A stretch of 11,898 bases of DNA from an uncultured Ectothiorhodospiraceae bacterium (GCA_947259425.1 CAMYMO010000262.1:1-11898), one strand, 5' to 3'. Counted from the first letter of the stretch, positions 1-6,235 are shown. Made by a program: numbers and translations. The notes: generated from the sequence alone by a model not told the origin.

Positions 1-758
1 TTCGAACTTAACCACTCGTCGACTTGCTCAACCTTTTTTCTCGAAAGGAAATACACTATACCTGCATCATTCTCATGTTCATTGCGAATAAAACGTAATA
101 ACGCCTCACGACTATTACCCTGATTTTGCGAGATGCTATAACGGATATTCGGTCGATCAAAACCTGAGACATATAAACCCGCCTGTTCTAAATTGAGTCG
201 GAGCAGAATCTCACGTCGTGTTGGTGCGTCAGCGGTCGCCGTTAACGCCATGCGTGGAATAGTTGGGAAACGTTCATGCAAAACCGATAACTGAATGTAT
301 TCGGGACGAAAATCATGTCCCCACTGCGAAACACAATGGGCCTCATCGATGGCAAATATGGCGATGGGTGCGCGTTCCAGTAGATTTAAAAAACGTTCGG
401 TCATTAAACGTTCGGGGGCGACATAGAGAAGATCCAACTCACCGCGTAAAAGTTGTTGTTCGACTTCACGGGCACTGGCCGCATCCAGCGTAGAATTTAG
501 AAAGGCGGCCTTCACACCCAATTGTTGCAAGGCCACAACCTGATCCTGCATTAAGGCGATTAATGGCGAGACTACCACGCCCACTCCATCACGCACCATC
601 GCCGGGATCTGGTAACACAATGACTTACCACCCCCCGTCGGCATCAGTACGACCGCATCTTCGCCAGCAATGACCTTATGGATAATTTCTTGCTGATGTT
701 GGCGAAATTCTGAGTATCCGAAAACGGTATTTAATATTTCAAGTGCTTTATTATTCAT
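1..758 (-). CDS. recQ: ATP-dependent DNA helicase RecQ, N-terminal part (cut by window edge)
   Basis: RecQ is a 3'-to-5' superfamily 2 DNA helicase acting in recombination and replication-fork repair. I translated 252 residues from the ATG at 758 to the left edge. Visible motifs are motif I TGGGKS (residues 41-46, Lys45 binding ATP phosphate), motif Ia VVSPLIALMQDQ (62-73), the DEAH box (138-141), the RecQ-specific aromatic-rich loop SQWGHDFRPEY (144-154), motif III ALTATA (171-176) and the start of the second RecA lobe, GIVYFLSRKK (233-242). Family members are about 600 residues, so the rest of lobe 2, the zinc/winged-helix RQC region and the HRDC domain lie outside. No good Shine-Dalgarno is visible. 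A TATACT hexamer on the minus strand (813-808) could be a -10 box, but its -35 is weak. The gene follows the truncated Crp/Fnr gene after 60 bases on the same strand. Confidence 0.95.
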   Translation of the reverse strand, partial: MNNKALEILNTVFGYSEFRQHQQEIIHKVIAGEDAVVLMPTGGGKSLCYQIPAMVRDGVGVVVSPLIALMQDQVVALQQLGVKAAFLNSTLDAASAREVEQQLLRGELDLLYVAPERLMTERFLNLLERAPIAIFAIDEAHCVSQWGHDFRPEYIQLSVLHERFPTIPRMALTATADAPTRREILLRLNLEQAGLYVSGFDRPNIRYSISQNQGNSREALLRFIRNEHENDAGIVYFLSRKKVEQVDEWLSS

Positions 759-818
759 ACTGACTATTTTTATAGTTCGAATAAATCCCCTGATCGTCAC
801 AGCGGATAGTATAGCCTG

Positions 819-1229
819 TCAGCCTTTAATAATACCCAGCAATCGAAAGCAACATTCCTGAGATTCCTTTAATATAGAACGAAATACTTTCATATCAAAA
901 CTGAACACTTCACTATCGGTAATCGATTCAGCACTCACTGGATAGATACGATTGGGCATGAACATCACCGCCTTACCAAATGTTTGTTTTGGGTAAAGAA
1001 TTTCCATTACTTTTTCATTGCCATCTTCTGATATACAGGACAGTTTAATCTGCCCGTTGTTCACCATATAAAAATGATCGGCCGTTTGCCCCCGTTCAAA
1101 TAAAATTGTTCTGCTTGGTAAACGATGAATATTACTGTGGCTAATAATTTTTTCCAGCTGAGGGGGTTCCAACGCCTCAAACAGAGGGATGTGGTGAAGT
1201 TCATCAAGAATAATCGGGTTACATTCCAT
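819..1229 (-). CDS. Truncated Crp/Fnr-family (DNR-like) sensor protein lacking its DNA-binding domain
   Basis: This 136-residue product has the cyclic-nucleotide-binding-like beta barrel of Crp/Fnr regulators: LFERGQTADHFYMVNNG (43-59), IKLSCISEDGNEKVMEI (61-77), FGKAVMFM (84-91) and YPVSAES (96-102). It resembles the DNR/Crp-like regulators of gammaproteobacteria. The CRP cAMP pocket is not kept (Lys in FGKA where CRP has Glu; no Arg-Ser), and the N-terminus has one Cys instead of FNR's iron-sulfur cysteine cluster. So it is neither a cAMP sensor nor a classic oxygen sensor. The frame stops after CFRLLGIIKG, exactly where the dimerisation helix should begin. Relatives run to about 225-240 residues, and the missing helix-turn-helix is not in the 60 bases before recQ in any frame I could see. 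It may be a decayed regulator or a free-standing sensor domain. ATG at 1229 was chosen for full N-terminal coverage; its ribosome site is weak. Confidence 0.75.
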   Translation of the reverse strand: MECNPIILDELHHIPLFEALEPPQLEKIISHSNIHRLPSRTILFERGQTADHFYMVNNGQIKLSCISEDGNEKVMEILYPKQTFGKAVMFMPNRIYPVSAESITDSEVFSFDMKVFRSILKESQECCFRLLGIIKG

Positions 1230-1274
1230 CTTGCCACACTAACAGAATATTTGAATTAAATGAAATTATCAGAG

Positions 1275-1288
1275 TTGACCTTAGTCAA
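1275..1288. promoter_or_regulatory. FNR/DNR-type operator palindrome between divergent genes
   Basis: The sequence TTGAC-CTTA-GTCAA is a perfect inverted repeat with the 5-4-5 spacing of FNR/DNR-class sites (consensus TTGAT-N4-ATCAA). Its centre, near 1281.5, is about 52 bases upstream of the truncated regulator's ATG and about 89 bases upstream of the thioredoxin-like ATG. If it works as a class II activator site (centre at -41.5), transcription rightward would start near 1323, and a -10-like TATTAC lies at 1312-1317. The site is seen directly; binding and direction are inferred. Confidence 0.6.
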
Positions 1289-1370
1289 GGATAACCAAGC
1301 TATTAATATTGTATTACTGGTTTTTTATTATTGAACGAATATTAGCAAATATTGAGATACTAAAGCATAA

Positions 1371-1622
1371 ATGAAACTAACGCTCATCCTAGCTGGCTCA
1401 TATACCTCCTGTACAGAAACCAGAGAAATTTGGACTGATACCTGTCAAACACAACAAATCGATCTTGAAATATTTAACCTGGATGACAAACAAGGGGAAA
1501 ATACCGCCCGTCACTATAACCTAAAAACCTTTCCGGCCTTAATTCACGATCATAAAATCATTGCCGTCGGACATCCTAGTAAAGAAGACGCGATCAAAAT
1601 AATTACTGATTTGACTCAATAA
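1371..1622 (+). CDS. Small thioredoxin-fold protein with a single active-site cysteine
   Basis: This 83-residue protein has no signal peptide and is probably cytoplasmic. Its order of elements fits a minimal thioredoxin/glutaredoxin fold: beta strand KLTLILAG (2-9), active-site turn SYTSCTETREIW (10-21), second strand LEIFNLD (32-38), the cis-proline segment KTFPALIHDHKI (52-63), and a final AVGHPSKEDAIKII stretch (65-78) typical of small thioredoxin-like proteins. The usual CxxC is reduced to C-T-E-T, leaving Cys14 alone in the site; Cys25 in the following helix is the only other cysteine. It may therefore form mixed disulfides or carry a persulfide instead of doing dithiol exchange. It diverges from the truncated Crp/Fnr gene across an FNR-type box, suggesting redox or anaerobic control. 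No clear ribosome site precedes the ATG. Fold confidence is moderate; the precise role is unknown. Confidence 0.7.
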   Translation: MKLTLILAGSYTSCTETREIWTDTCQTQQIDLEIFNLDDKQGENTARHYNLKTFPALIHDHKIIAVGHPSKEDAIKIITDLTQ

Positions 1623-1840
1623 AACGAATACTGATTTGTTGTGACCGCCTATTTAATTAAATGTTAATTGCAAGCTCAGATAACTTAATCGAAGATGTGA
1701 CTGTGATTTATTTTTAAAAGAGTAACCGTGTTGAAAATGGTAATGAGTGTTTATTTTATTCCGGGAATTAATTCTTAAATGGATATTACTTGGTTAAAAA
1801 TAAATGCAGTGGAAACCTTTTGGAGATGAGTAAACAGTAA
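1623..1840. other. AT-rich intergenic DNA without a recognised gene
   Basis: No convincing ORF is present; the longest start-to-stop runs are under 20 codons and lack proper ribosome sites. It contains two perfect short palindromes, ATTTAATTAAAT (1651-1662) and GAATTAATTC (1765-1774). No hairpin followed by a T-run marks the end of the thioredoxin-like gene. Confidence 0.5.
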
Positions 1841-2035
1841 GTCGCTTCGTGGTTCGGATAGGTACTGCCTTAGAATCGCTTCGCGCTTCAAGCAGGCACT
1901 GCCGTAGAATCGCTTCGCGCTTCAAGCAGTATTTCCTACGCTTACGCTCCGGTCATTTCCTACGCTTGCATTCTGGTCGCCCTGCTTTGAATCGCTTCGC
2001 GCTTCATGCAGGATTTCCTACGCTTCGCTACGGTC
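1841..2035. repeat. Cluster of two interleaved GC-rich intergenic repeat families (REP-like)
   Basis: Family A has the core GAATCGCTTCGCGCTTCA plus AGCAG or TGCAG, at 1873-1896, 1907-1929 and 1989-2012. The first two copies are part of a 34-base tandem unit (1862-1895 and 1896-1929) differing at only two positions. Family B has the 13-base core ATTTCCTACGCTT at 1931-1943, 1955-1967 and 2013-2025, each followed by a variable C/G-rich tail ending GGTC. A degenerate family A-like piece begins at 1841. The third A copy can fold as a hairpin: CCTGC (1981-1985) pairs with GCAGG (2008-2012), with TGAA/TTCA and CGC-TTC-GCG inside. The block is clearly richer in GC than its flanks and ends about 40 bases beyond the tRNA-Ser 3' end. 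It resembles bacterial REP or small MITE-like intergenic repeats; no transposase is present. Confidence 0.75.
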
Positions 2036-2049
2036 AACCACTAATTTAA

Positions 2050-2066
2050 ATCGAGGGTTCAAATCC
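2050..2066 (+). repeat. Inverted partial copy of the tRNA-Ser T-arm
   Basis: ATCGAGGGTTCAAATCC on the plus strand matches 16 of 17 bases of the T-arm of the adjacent tRNA-Ser, which is on the minus strand (complement of 2092-2108); the one difference is A2061. The two form an inverted repeat separated by 25 bases. It could be a leftover of an ancient tRNA duplication or recombination event, or a hairpin forming just past the tRNA 3' end in the precursor RNA. Confidence 0.65.
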
Positions 2067-2077
2067 ACTTATTTATT

Positions 2078-2166
2078 TGGCGGAGAAGGAGGGATTCGAA
2101 CCCTCGATACGCAGAACGTATACACACTTTCCAGGCGTGCTCCTTCAACCACTCGGACACTTCTCC
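2078..2166 (-). tRNA. tRNA-Ser (anticodon GGA)
   Basis: Read on the minus strand, the gene begins GGAGAAGTGTCCGAGTGGTT, has the anticodon loop CTGGAAA with GGA in the centre, a long class II variable arm (TACGTTCTGCGTA), the T-arm AGGGTTCGAATCCCT, and an acceptor 3' strand CTTCTCC followed by G and an encoded CCA. It is 89 bases including CCA. The acceptor stem pairs perfectly (GGAGAAG with CTTCTCC). It decodes serine UCC and UCU. It stands alone, not in a tRNA cluster. Confidence 0.97.
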
Positions 2167-2228
2167 AGTTTTCTTATCCCCTGAACGAGGGCTGTCTGTC
2201 TTGTCCTGCTGTCGCTAACATCTTTTTA

Positions 2229-2257
2229 ATCATACAGAATGTAAGCTTTTTGTGACG
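2229..2257 (-). promoter_or_regulatory. Possible promoter of tRNA-Ser
   Basis: On the minus strand TATGAT (2234-2229) is a good -10 candidate, with CGTCAC (2257-2252) 17 bases further upstream as a poor -35. Transcription would start near 2222, giving a 5' leader of about 56 bases for RNase P to remove. It is assigned mainly by position and spacing. Confidence 0.3.
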
Positions 2258-2259
2258 AC

Positions 2260-2607
2260 AGAGGTCTACTCTAGTGAATAAGGCGCGCAAGGTTATACCA
2301 CCTTTTAATAGGAGGCAAACTCCAATTTCCCTGATTCAGTCTTTATTCAGGCAAAGCGCTTATTCTATGAACCAAAGAGCAATGTCGCGGTCTGTTTGAG
2401 TGATGACTTTCAGGTTTAAAAGTTAGATTAAACAATAGGTTATGACTCATAACTAAATTATATATTAGTTATTCTACTTAAATTACGGAAATAACAGGAA
2501 ATTAAGCTAAAATGAGCGAATATGGTGTTAAATTCTGTGAAATACACTACAAAAAGTAAAATTAAATACATAAGTATGTTAGAATTTGCTTACATAAAGG
2601 GTGATCA
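2260..2607. other. Long AT-rich intergenic region ahead of mltF, no recognised gene
   Basis: No ORF with family features is visible. A 15-codon frame at 2512-2559 has its nearest AGGA 12 or more bases upstream, so it is not convincing. Structure visible here: a perfect odd palindrome GTTATGA-C-TCATAAC (2439-2453), overlapped by TAACTAA-N8-TTAGTTA (2450-2471), and an imperfect hairpin CCTGA/TCAGG (2330-2351). These may be operator sites, or an unannotated small RNA may lie here; neither can be shown from sequence alone. Confidence 0.4.
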
Positions 2608-2640
2608 ATGTCGCAGAACCCAACGGACAAAGGTGTTTAG
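2608..2640 (+). CDS. Possible 10-residue leader peptide upstream of mltF
   Basis: ATG at 2608 encodes MSQNPTDKGV and then TAG. It is preceded by AAAGG (2596-2600) followed by GTGATCA, a spacing of seven, which is a better ribosome site than that of mltF itself. The frame is the same as mltF, with TAG (2638) and TAA (2650) stops between the two. It could be a translated leader or a relic of an older, longer start. The function is unknown and the call is weak. Confidence 0.25.
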   Translation: MSQNPTDKGV

Positions 2641-2703
2641 AGACCTCATTAATTGTCGGATGTGTCCGATAAATGTGATGGACTTCTCATTTTAGTGACC
2701 AAT

Positions 2704-4110
2704 ATGCGTGTAATTAGTGGCCTCATTATCGTTTCTATTGCCCTCGTGCTGGTACTGAATGCCTGCGCCCCTCAACGTACTGTCCTGCAACAAGTCCTGG
2801 CCATGGGTGAACTTAAAATCCTCACTCGTAATAGTGGCACAACCTATTACGAAGGCCCTCAGGGCTCGGCAGGCCTGGAATTCGAATTAGCCCAACGTTT
2901 CGCTAAAAAGCTCGGTGTCAAACTGAAAATTGTCGTGCCCGACAACCTGAATGGTATTCTTGAGAAAATTAGTGACGGTGACGCCCATATCGCTGCAGCC
3001 GGATTAACGGTCACCGATGAAAGAAAGAAACAGGTGCGTTTTAGTCCAGCCTACCAGACCATCACCCAACAGGTTGTCTATAACGTAAACAGCTCCAAAC
3101 CCAAATCCATTAAACAACTTGATGGCGCCTTTGAAGTTTTGGCAAAAAGCGCTCATGTTGAACAACTCAAGGCCTTGAAAGGCAAACACACCAATTTAAA
3201 CTGGACAGAAAATACAGATGCAGACAGCACTGAACTGCTTTCATTGGTCGCAGAAGACTTAATCGATTACACCGTTGCGGATTCAAACGAAGTCGCCTAT
3301 AACCGTCGCTATTATCCAAAACTTCGTGTCGCTTTTGATATCACTGAACCACAGGAATTAGCGTGGGCCTTCCCGATTACAAAAGATGACAGTTTATATA
3401 ATGAAGCGAAAATCTTTTTCGAAGAGTTGAAAGCCTCTGGCGAGTTAGAACGATTATTAAAAAATAATTACCAACATGTGCAAAACTACGACTATGGTGG
3501 TACACACAGTTACCTGGCCCAGATTCGTCGCCGTCTACCCACTTATTTGGAAATGTTTAAAGAAGCAGCAGATAAATATGATCTTGATTGGCGTTTGCTG
3601 GCCTCGGTATCGTATCAGGAATCACACTGGCGCCCCAATGCAGTGTCTCACACCGGTGTGCGTGGCATGATGATGCTAACCATGAATACCGCAGCAGAAT
3701 TAGGTGTCAGTGAACGTACTGATCCATATGAAAGTATCATGGGTGGTGCAAAATATTTGCGAAAGCTCATAGACAAGGTTCCTGAAAACATTCCTGAACC
3801 GGATCGAATGTGGGTTGCGGTTGCATCATACAATGTCGGTTATGGTCATATTGAAGATGCTCGCAAACTCGCGCGTAAGCGTGGTGATGACGCAAACAAA
3901 TGGGTCGATATTAAAGCGACTTTACCCTTATTGAGCAAACGTAAATGGTATAAACAAACGCGTTATGGTTATGCTCGTGGTTGGGAACCGGTTCGTTATG
4001 TTGAAAACATCCGCAGTTACTACGATATCCTGGTTTGGCATTTGGAAAAAGAACAACCTCACTTACGAAACTTGCGCCCTATCCTCGCTTTTTCATCCAA
4101 CGTTCTTTAA
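2704..4110 (+). CDS. mltF: Membrane-bound lytic murein transglycosylase F (lipoprotein form)
   Basis: MltF cleaves the MurNAc-GlcNAc bond of peptidoglycan to form 1,6-anhydro ends during wall turnover. From ATG 2704 the product is 468 residues, close to the family norm. It begins with a lipoprotein signal (MRVISGLIIV...) and the lipobox LNAC, lipid-modified Cys21. The following Ala does not match an inner-membrane retention signal, so outer-membrane anchoring is likely. Residues about 35-258 form an extracellular solute-binding-protein family 3 domain (GLEFELAQRFAKKLGV, 57-72; AAAGLTVTDERKKQVRFS, 97-114), a regulatory module in this family. Residues about 280-450 are the SLT lysozyme-like domain, with catalytic Glu306 in SYQESHW, then TGVRGMMMLT (317-326) and ASYNVGYGHI (374-383). 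A TTG at 2653 would add 17 residues and bury the lipoprotein signal, so I rejected it. The 3' end overlaps the convergent diguanylate cyclase gene by 18 bases. Confidence 0.95.
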   Translation: MRVISGLIIVSIALVLVLNACAPQRTVLQQVLAMGELKILTRNSGTTYYEGPQGSAGLEFELAQRFAKKLGVKLKIVVPDNLNGILEKISDGDAHIAAAGLTVTDERKKQVRFSPAYQTITQQVVYNVNSSKPKSIKQLDGAFEVLAKSAHVEQLKALKGKHTNLNWTENTDADSTELLSLVAEDLIDYTVADSNEVAYNRRYYPKLRVAFDITEPQELAWAFPITKDDSLYNEAKIFFEELKASGELERLLKNNYQHVQNYDYGGTHSYLAQIRRRLPTYLEMFKEAADKYDLDWRLLASVSYQESHWRPNAVSHTGVRGMMMLTMNTAAELGVSERTDPYESIMGGAKYLRKLIDKVPENIPEPDRMWVAVASYNVGYGHIEDARKLARKRGDDANKWVDIKATLPLLSKRKWYKQTRYGYARGWEPVRYVENIRSYYDILVWHLEKEQPHLRNLRPILAFSSNVL

Positions 4111-5079
4111 GTCTCCGATCTTTTCCTTATCAAAAAGAGTTGACTGGTTGCGACCGTTTTCTTTTGAGTAATACAGGGCTTTATCTGAATGTTCTAACCA
4201 TTCCTTGTAGCTAGCTACATCCTTATTTAGCTCAGCAATACCAATACTGATCTTAAATTTGATAACCAGGTCATCATATTTTATGGTCAAAGCCTCAATA
4301 CGTTTTCGCAGGCGTTCAGCCAGGATCATCGCATTCGCGCTTTGGGTATCGACGAGTATGACACCAAACTCTTCTCCACCGTAACGTCCGGCAACATCGG
4401 TCTTTCTGATAGTACGTCTGAGCGTTTCCGAAGTTTGTCTTATCACTTCATCCCCGGCTTGATGGCCATAAGTATCATTTACCTTCTTGAAGTGATCAAT
4501 ATCAAACATAATCAAAGTTGTTGCCTGACCAGTACGTTTGTAACGATCGAATTCTGATTCAAGGCGTTCTTCCCAGTGCCCTCGATTATTAAGCTGGGTT
4601 AAACGATCCGTTTGGCTTAAACGCTCCAACTCTATATTTGCTTCCTCTAATGCCTCTTTCCCGATCGCGGCTTCGGTGACATCATAAATAACAATTGCAA
4701 TGTTATTTATATTTCCATCTATTCCCTTCAATGGTAGGAAGGTAATATTTTGGTACATAAATTCCGCACTGCCGGTGATTGGGCGATAGTTCTTAAACTT
4801 AAACAGGTAGGGACGCTGTTCCCAGGTAGTAAAAGCCCGATTCGCCAACGTAATGACTGATTCTACTTTACGAATAAACCACGAGCTTGATACTTCCGGG
4901 AACAAATCGAATATGTTGGCGCCCATTGCCACATCTGCGCGCTTGCCACTACGATTCACCATAAAGTTATTCCATAACTTTATGTTATAGTCGACATCAA
5001 TCACCACCAAGCCAACGTTGATGTTATGGGTCACGCCCATTAACCAGTGAAGTTCTTCTAATTCTTCCTGTTCACTCAT
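4093..5079 (-). CDS. PAS-GGDEF diguanylate cyclase
   Basis: The 328-residue cytoplasmic protein has no membrane segment. An N-terminal PAS-like sensor spans roughly 10-135 (NVGLVVIDVDYNIKLWN, 21-37; the YDVTE end at 132-136), followed by a helical linker with EALEEANIELERLSQTD (142-158) leading into the GGDEF domain. The catalytic half-site is intact: D158-RLTQLNNR, the metal-binding FDIDHFKKVND (192-202) and the GGEEF signature (234-238). The allosteric I-site RKTD (225-228) sits exactly five residues before GGEEF, so c-di-GMP product inhibition is expected. It should make c-di-GMP from two GTP. Its ATG is two bases after the stop of the REC-CheC gene, implying a bicistronic, translationally coupled pair and control by the partner. 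The 3' end overlaps that of mltF. What the PAS domain senses cannot be read from sequence. Confidence 0.93.
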   Translation of the reverse strand: MSEQEELEELHWLMGVTHNINVGLVVIDVDYNIKLWNNFMVNRSGKRADVAMGANIFDLFPEVSSSWFIRKVESVITLANRAFTTWEQRPYLFKFKNYRPITGSAEFMYQNITFLPLKGIDGNINNIAIVIYDVTEAAIGKEALEEANIELERLSQTDRLTQLNNRGHWEERLESEFDRYKRTGQATTLIMFDIDHFKKVNDTYGHQAGDEVIRQTSETLRRTIRKTDVAGRYGGEEFGVILVDTQSANAMILAERLRKRIEALTIKYDDLVIKFKISIGIAELNKDVASYKEWLEHSDKALYYSKENGRNQSTLFDKEKIGDLKNVG

Positions 5080-5081
5080 GT

Positions 5082-6071
5082 TTAAGCTGCTACATATGAA
5101 ATTAACTGATTAAAACGTGGAATCGAGTCTTCGGTAAATAACAATAATAAATTCGCATTAATATTTTTATTCTCGATCGCTATTTGCAAATCAATGGCCA
5201 AAGTTGATTTCCATTTGTTATTGCCTTTTTTCAACACATCCTTATTCTTCAAATGCCGTCCTAAAACAGTGGGATGGCCAACACTCAAATCGATATCAAA
5301 CTGGTCAGCGATTCCGTTAATACATGCACCAATAAGAATATTAGTCAGATCCATTAATAATTCAATTTCAGCGGTGTCATCCATTTCGCCATCAAAATGC
5401 ATCAACTTGGCCATATCGTCATAACTTGAATCGGAAAACAACAGCATTGCCTCACCCGCCAAACCTCCACCGATAAATCCCTGGCATACTGCAGAAGTAT
5501 AATCTCGTGCTGTCGCAGAGTTAATTGCCATCTGCAGTTCAGTGTTCTCAATCATGCTCACATTTGGGATGGGCATCACCACAAAAGAATCTAATACTTT
5601 CGCAAGCAAACTTGCTGCCTGTCCCATCGCAACATTGGTCACCTCTCGATAAGCATCCAACAAATCCAAATCACTGTCGGGGTGCTCTTCTTCCTCAATG
5701 AATTCTTCATCAAGTCCATACTCTTTAATGACCCGGACAATTTCCTCGCTCGATACCGGTTTCTTGATAAAATCTAACGCACCAAGAGCCATGACACGTT
5801 TATGTGCTTCGTCCTGTACATCACCCGAGACGACAATCACCCGGAGCTTACTGTTGTCTTTTTTTAATTGCGTTAACACGCCATAACCGTCCAGTATTGG
5901 CATATTGAGATCCAGAAACAGCACGCTAATTTTCTTTTCAGCGATGACTTTCAGGGCGTCCTGTCCGTTCTTTGCGTAGGTAATCATCACCTCCCAATCT
6001 TCCGGAAGCACATGTAATAATTGCTTTTGTGCAAAGCTCGAGTCGTCACAAATCAAAATGGGTATGGCCAT
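5082..6071 (-). CDS. Response regulator with a CheC-type phosphatase output domain (REC-CheC)
   Basis: The 329-residue protein has an N-terminal receiver domain (about 3-120) with acidic pair Asp9/Asp10, phospho-acceptor Asp54 in VLFLDLNMP, Ser82 in VVSGD and Lys104 in IKKP, so it is fully equipped for phosphorylation. An acidic linker (121-136, with a run of Glu) leads to a CheC/CheX-like domain (about 137-329). Both copies of the phosphatase signature [S/D]-x3-E-x2-N-x22-P can be placed: Asp139/Glu143/Asn146/Pro169, and a variant Glu237/Asp241/Asn244/Pro267. CheC-family enzymes dephosphorylate CheY-P. This protein could act on CheY, on another receiver, or on its own. No histidine kinase lies nearby. 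It is the first gene of the pair with the diguanylate cyclase. The start is fixed by the receiver's first strand. No Shine-Dalgarno is present; a sigma-28-like promoter lies immediately upstream. Confidence 0.88.
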   Translation of the reverse strand: MAIPILICDDSSFAQKQLLHVLPEDWEVMITYAKNGQDALKVIAEKKISVLFLDLNMPILDGYGVLTQLKKDNSKLRVIVVSGDVQDEAHKRVMALGALDFIKKPVSSEEIVRVIKEYGLDEEFIEEEEHPDSDLDLLDAYREVTNVAMGQAASLLAKVLDSFVVMPIPNVSMIENTELQMAINSATARDYTSAVCQGFIGGGLAGEAMLLFSDSSYDDMAKLMHFDGEMDDTAEIELLMDLTNILIGACINGIADQFDIDLSVGHPTVLGRHLKNKDVLKKGNNKWKSTLAIDLQIAIENKNINANLLLLFTEDSIPRFNQLISYVAA

Positions 6072-6079
6072 GACAAAAT

Positions 6080-6107
6080 GTATCGGCGTGAATCTAACTA
6101 ATATTTA
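6080..6107 (-). promoter_or_regulatory. Sigma-28 (FliA)-like promoter abutting the REC-CheC start
   Basis: On the minus strand GCCGATAC (6087-6080) matches 7 of 8 bases of the FliA -10 GCCGATAA, and TAAA (6107-6104) matches the core of the -35 with a 16-base gap (15 is usual). The predicted start is within a few bases of the ATG at 6071, which fits the absence of a ribosome site and predicts a leaderless mRNA. Confidence 0.5.
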
Positions 6108-6235
6108 GCCTTGAATACAATTAGAGTCCATTGATTAGGCAAATTGAGTATTATTTAATCTAGACGAAAATTGAACCCTATTTTAGTAAGGTTTATATCT
6201 GGCAGTTAGTCCAAAAAATGTCGAAATAGATTGAT

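Noticed and set aside
1604..1638. Direct repeat TACTGATTTG across the end of the thioredoxin-like gene
   Set aside because: A 10-base repeat 25 bases apart in AT-rich DNA is readily explained by chance and has no evident role.
1862..1929. Two 34-base tandem repeats as the start of a CRISPR array
   Set aside because: The units are directly adjacent with no unique spacers between them, and no cas genes are present; they are tandem/REP-like repeats.
2050..2108. T-arm repeat as an attL/attR site of an integrated element
   Set aside because: Attachment sites flank elements as direct repeats; this copy is inverted, only 25 bases away, and there is no integrase in the window.
2442..2450. ATGACTCAT, identical to the eukaryotic GCN4/AP-1 site
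   Set aside because: The setting is clearly bacterial, where bZIP regulators of this type are not known; the match is simply the centre of a local palindrome.
2512..2559. 15-codon ORF MSEYGVKFCEIHYKK as a small gene
   Set aside because: The nearest purine-rich ribosome site is too far upstream and no similarity or context supports it.
2653..2703. TTG start extending MltF by 17 residues
   Set aside because: It would place a charged stretch before the lipoprotein signal; ATG 2704 leaves a normal signal peptide with the LNAC lipobox.
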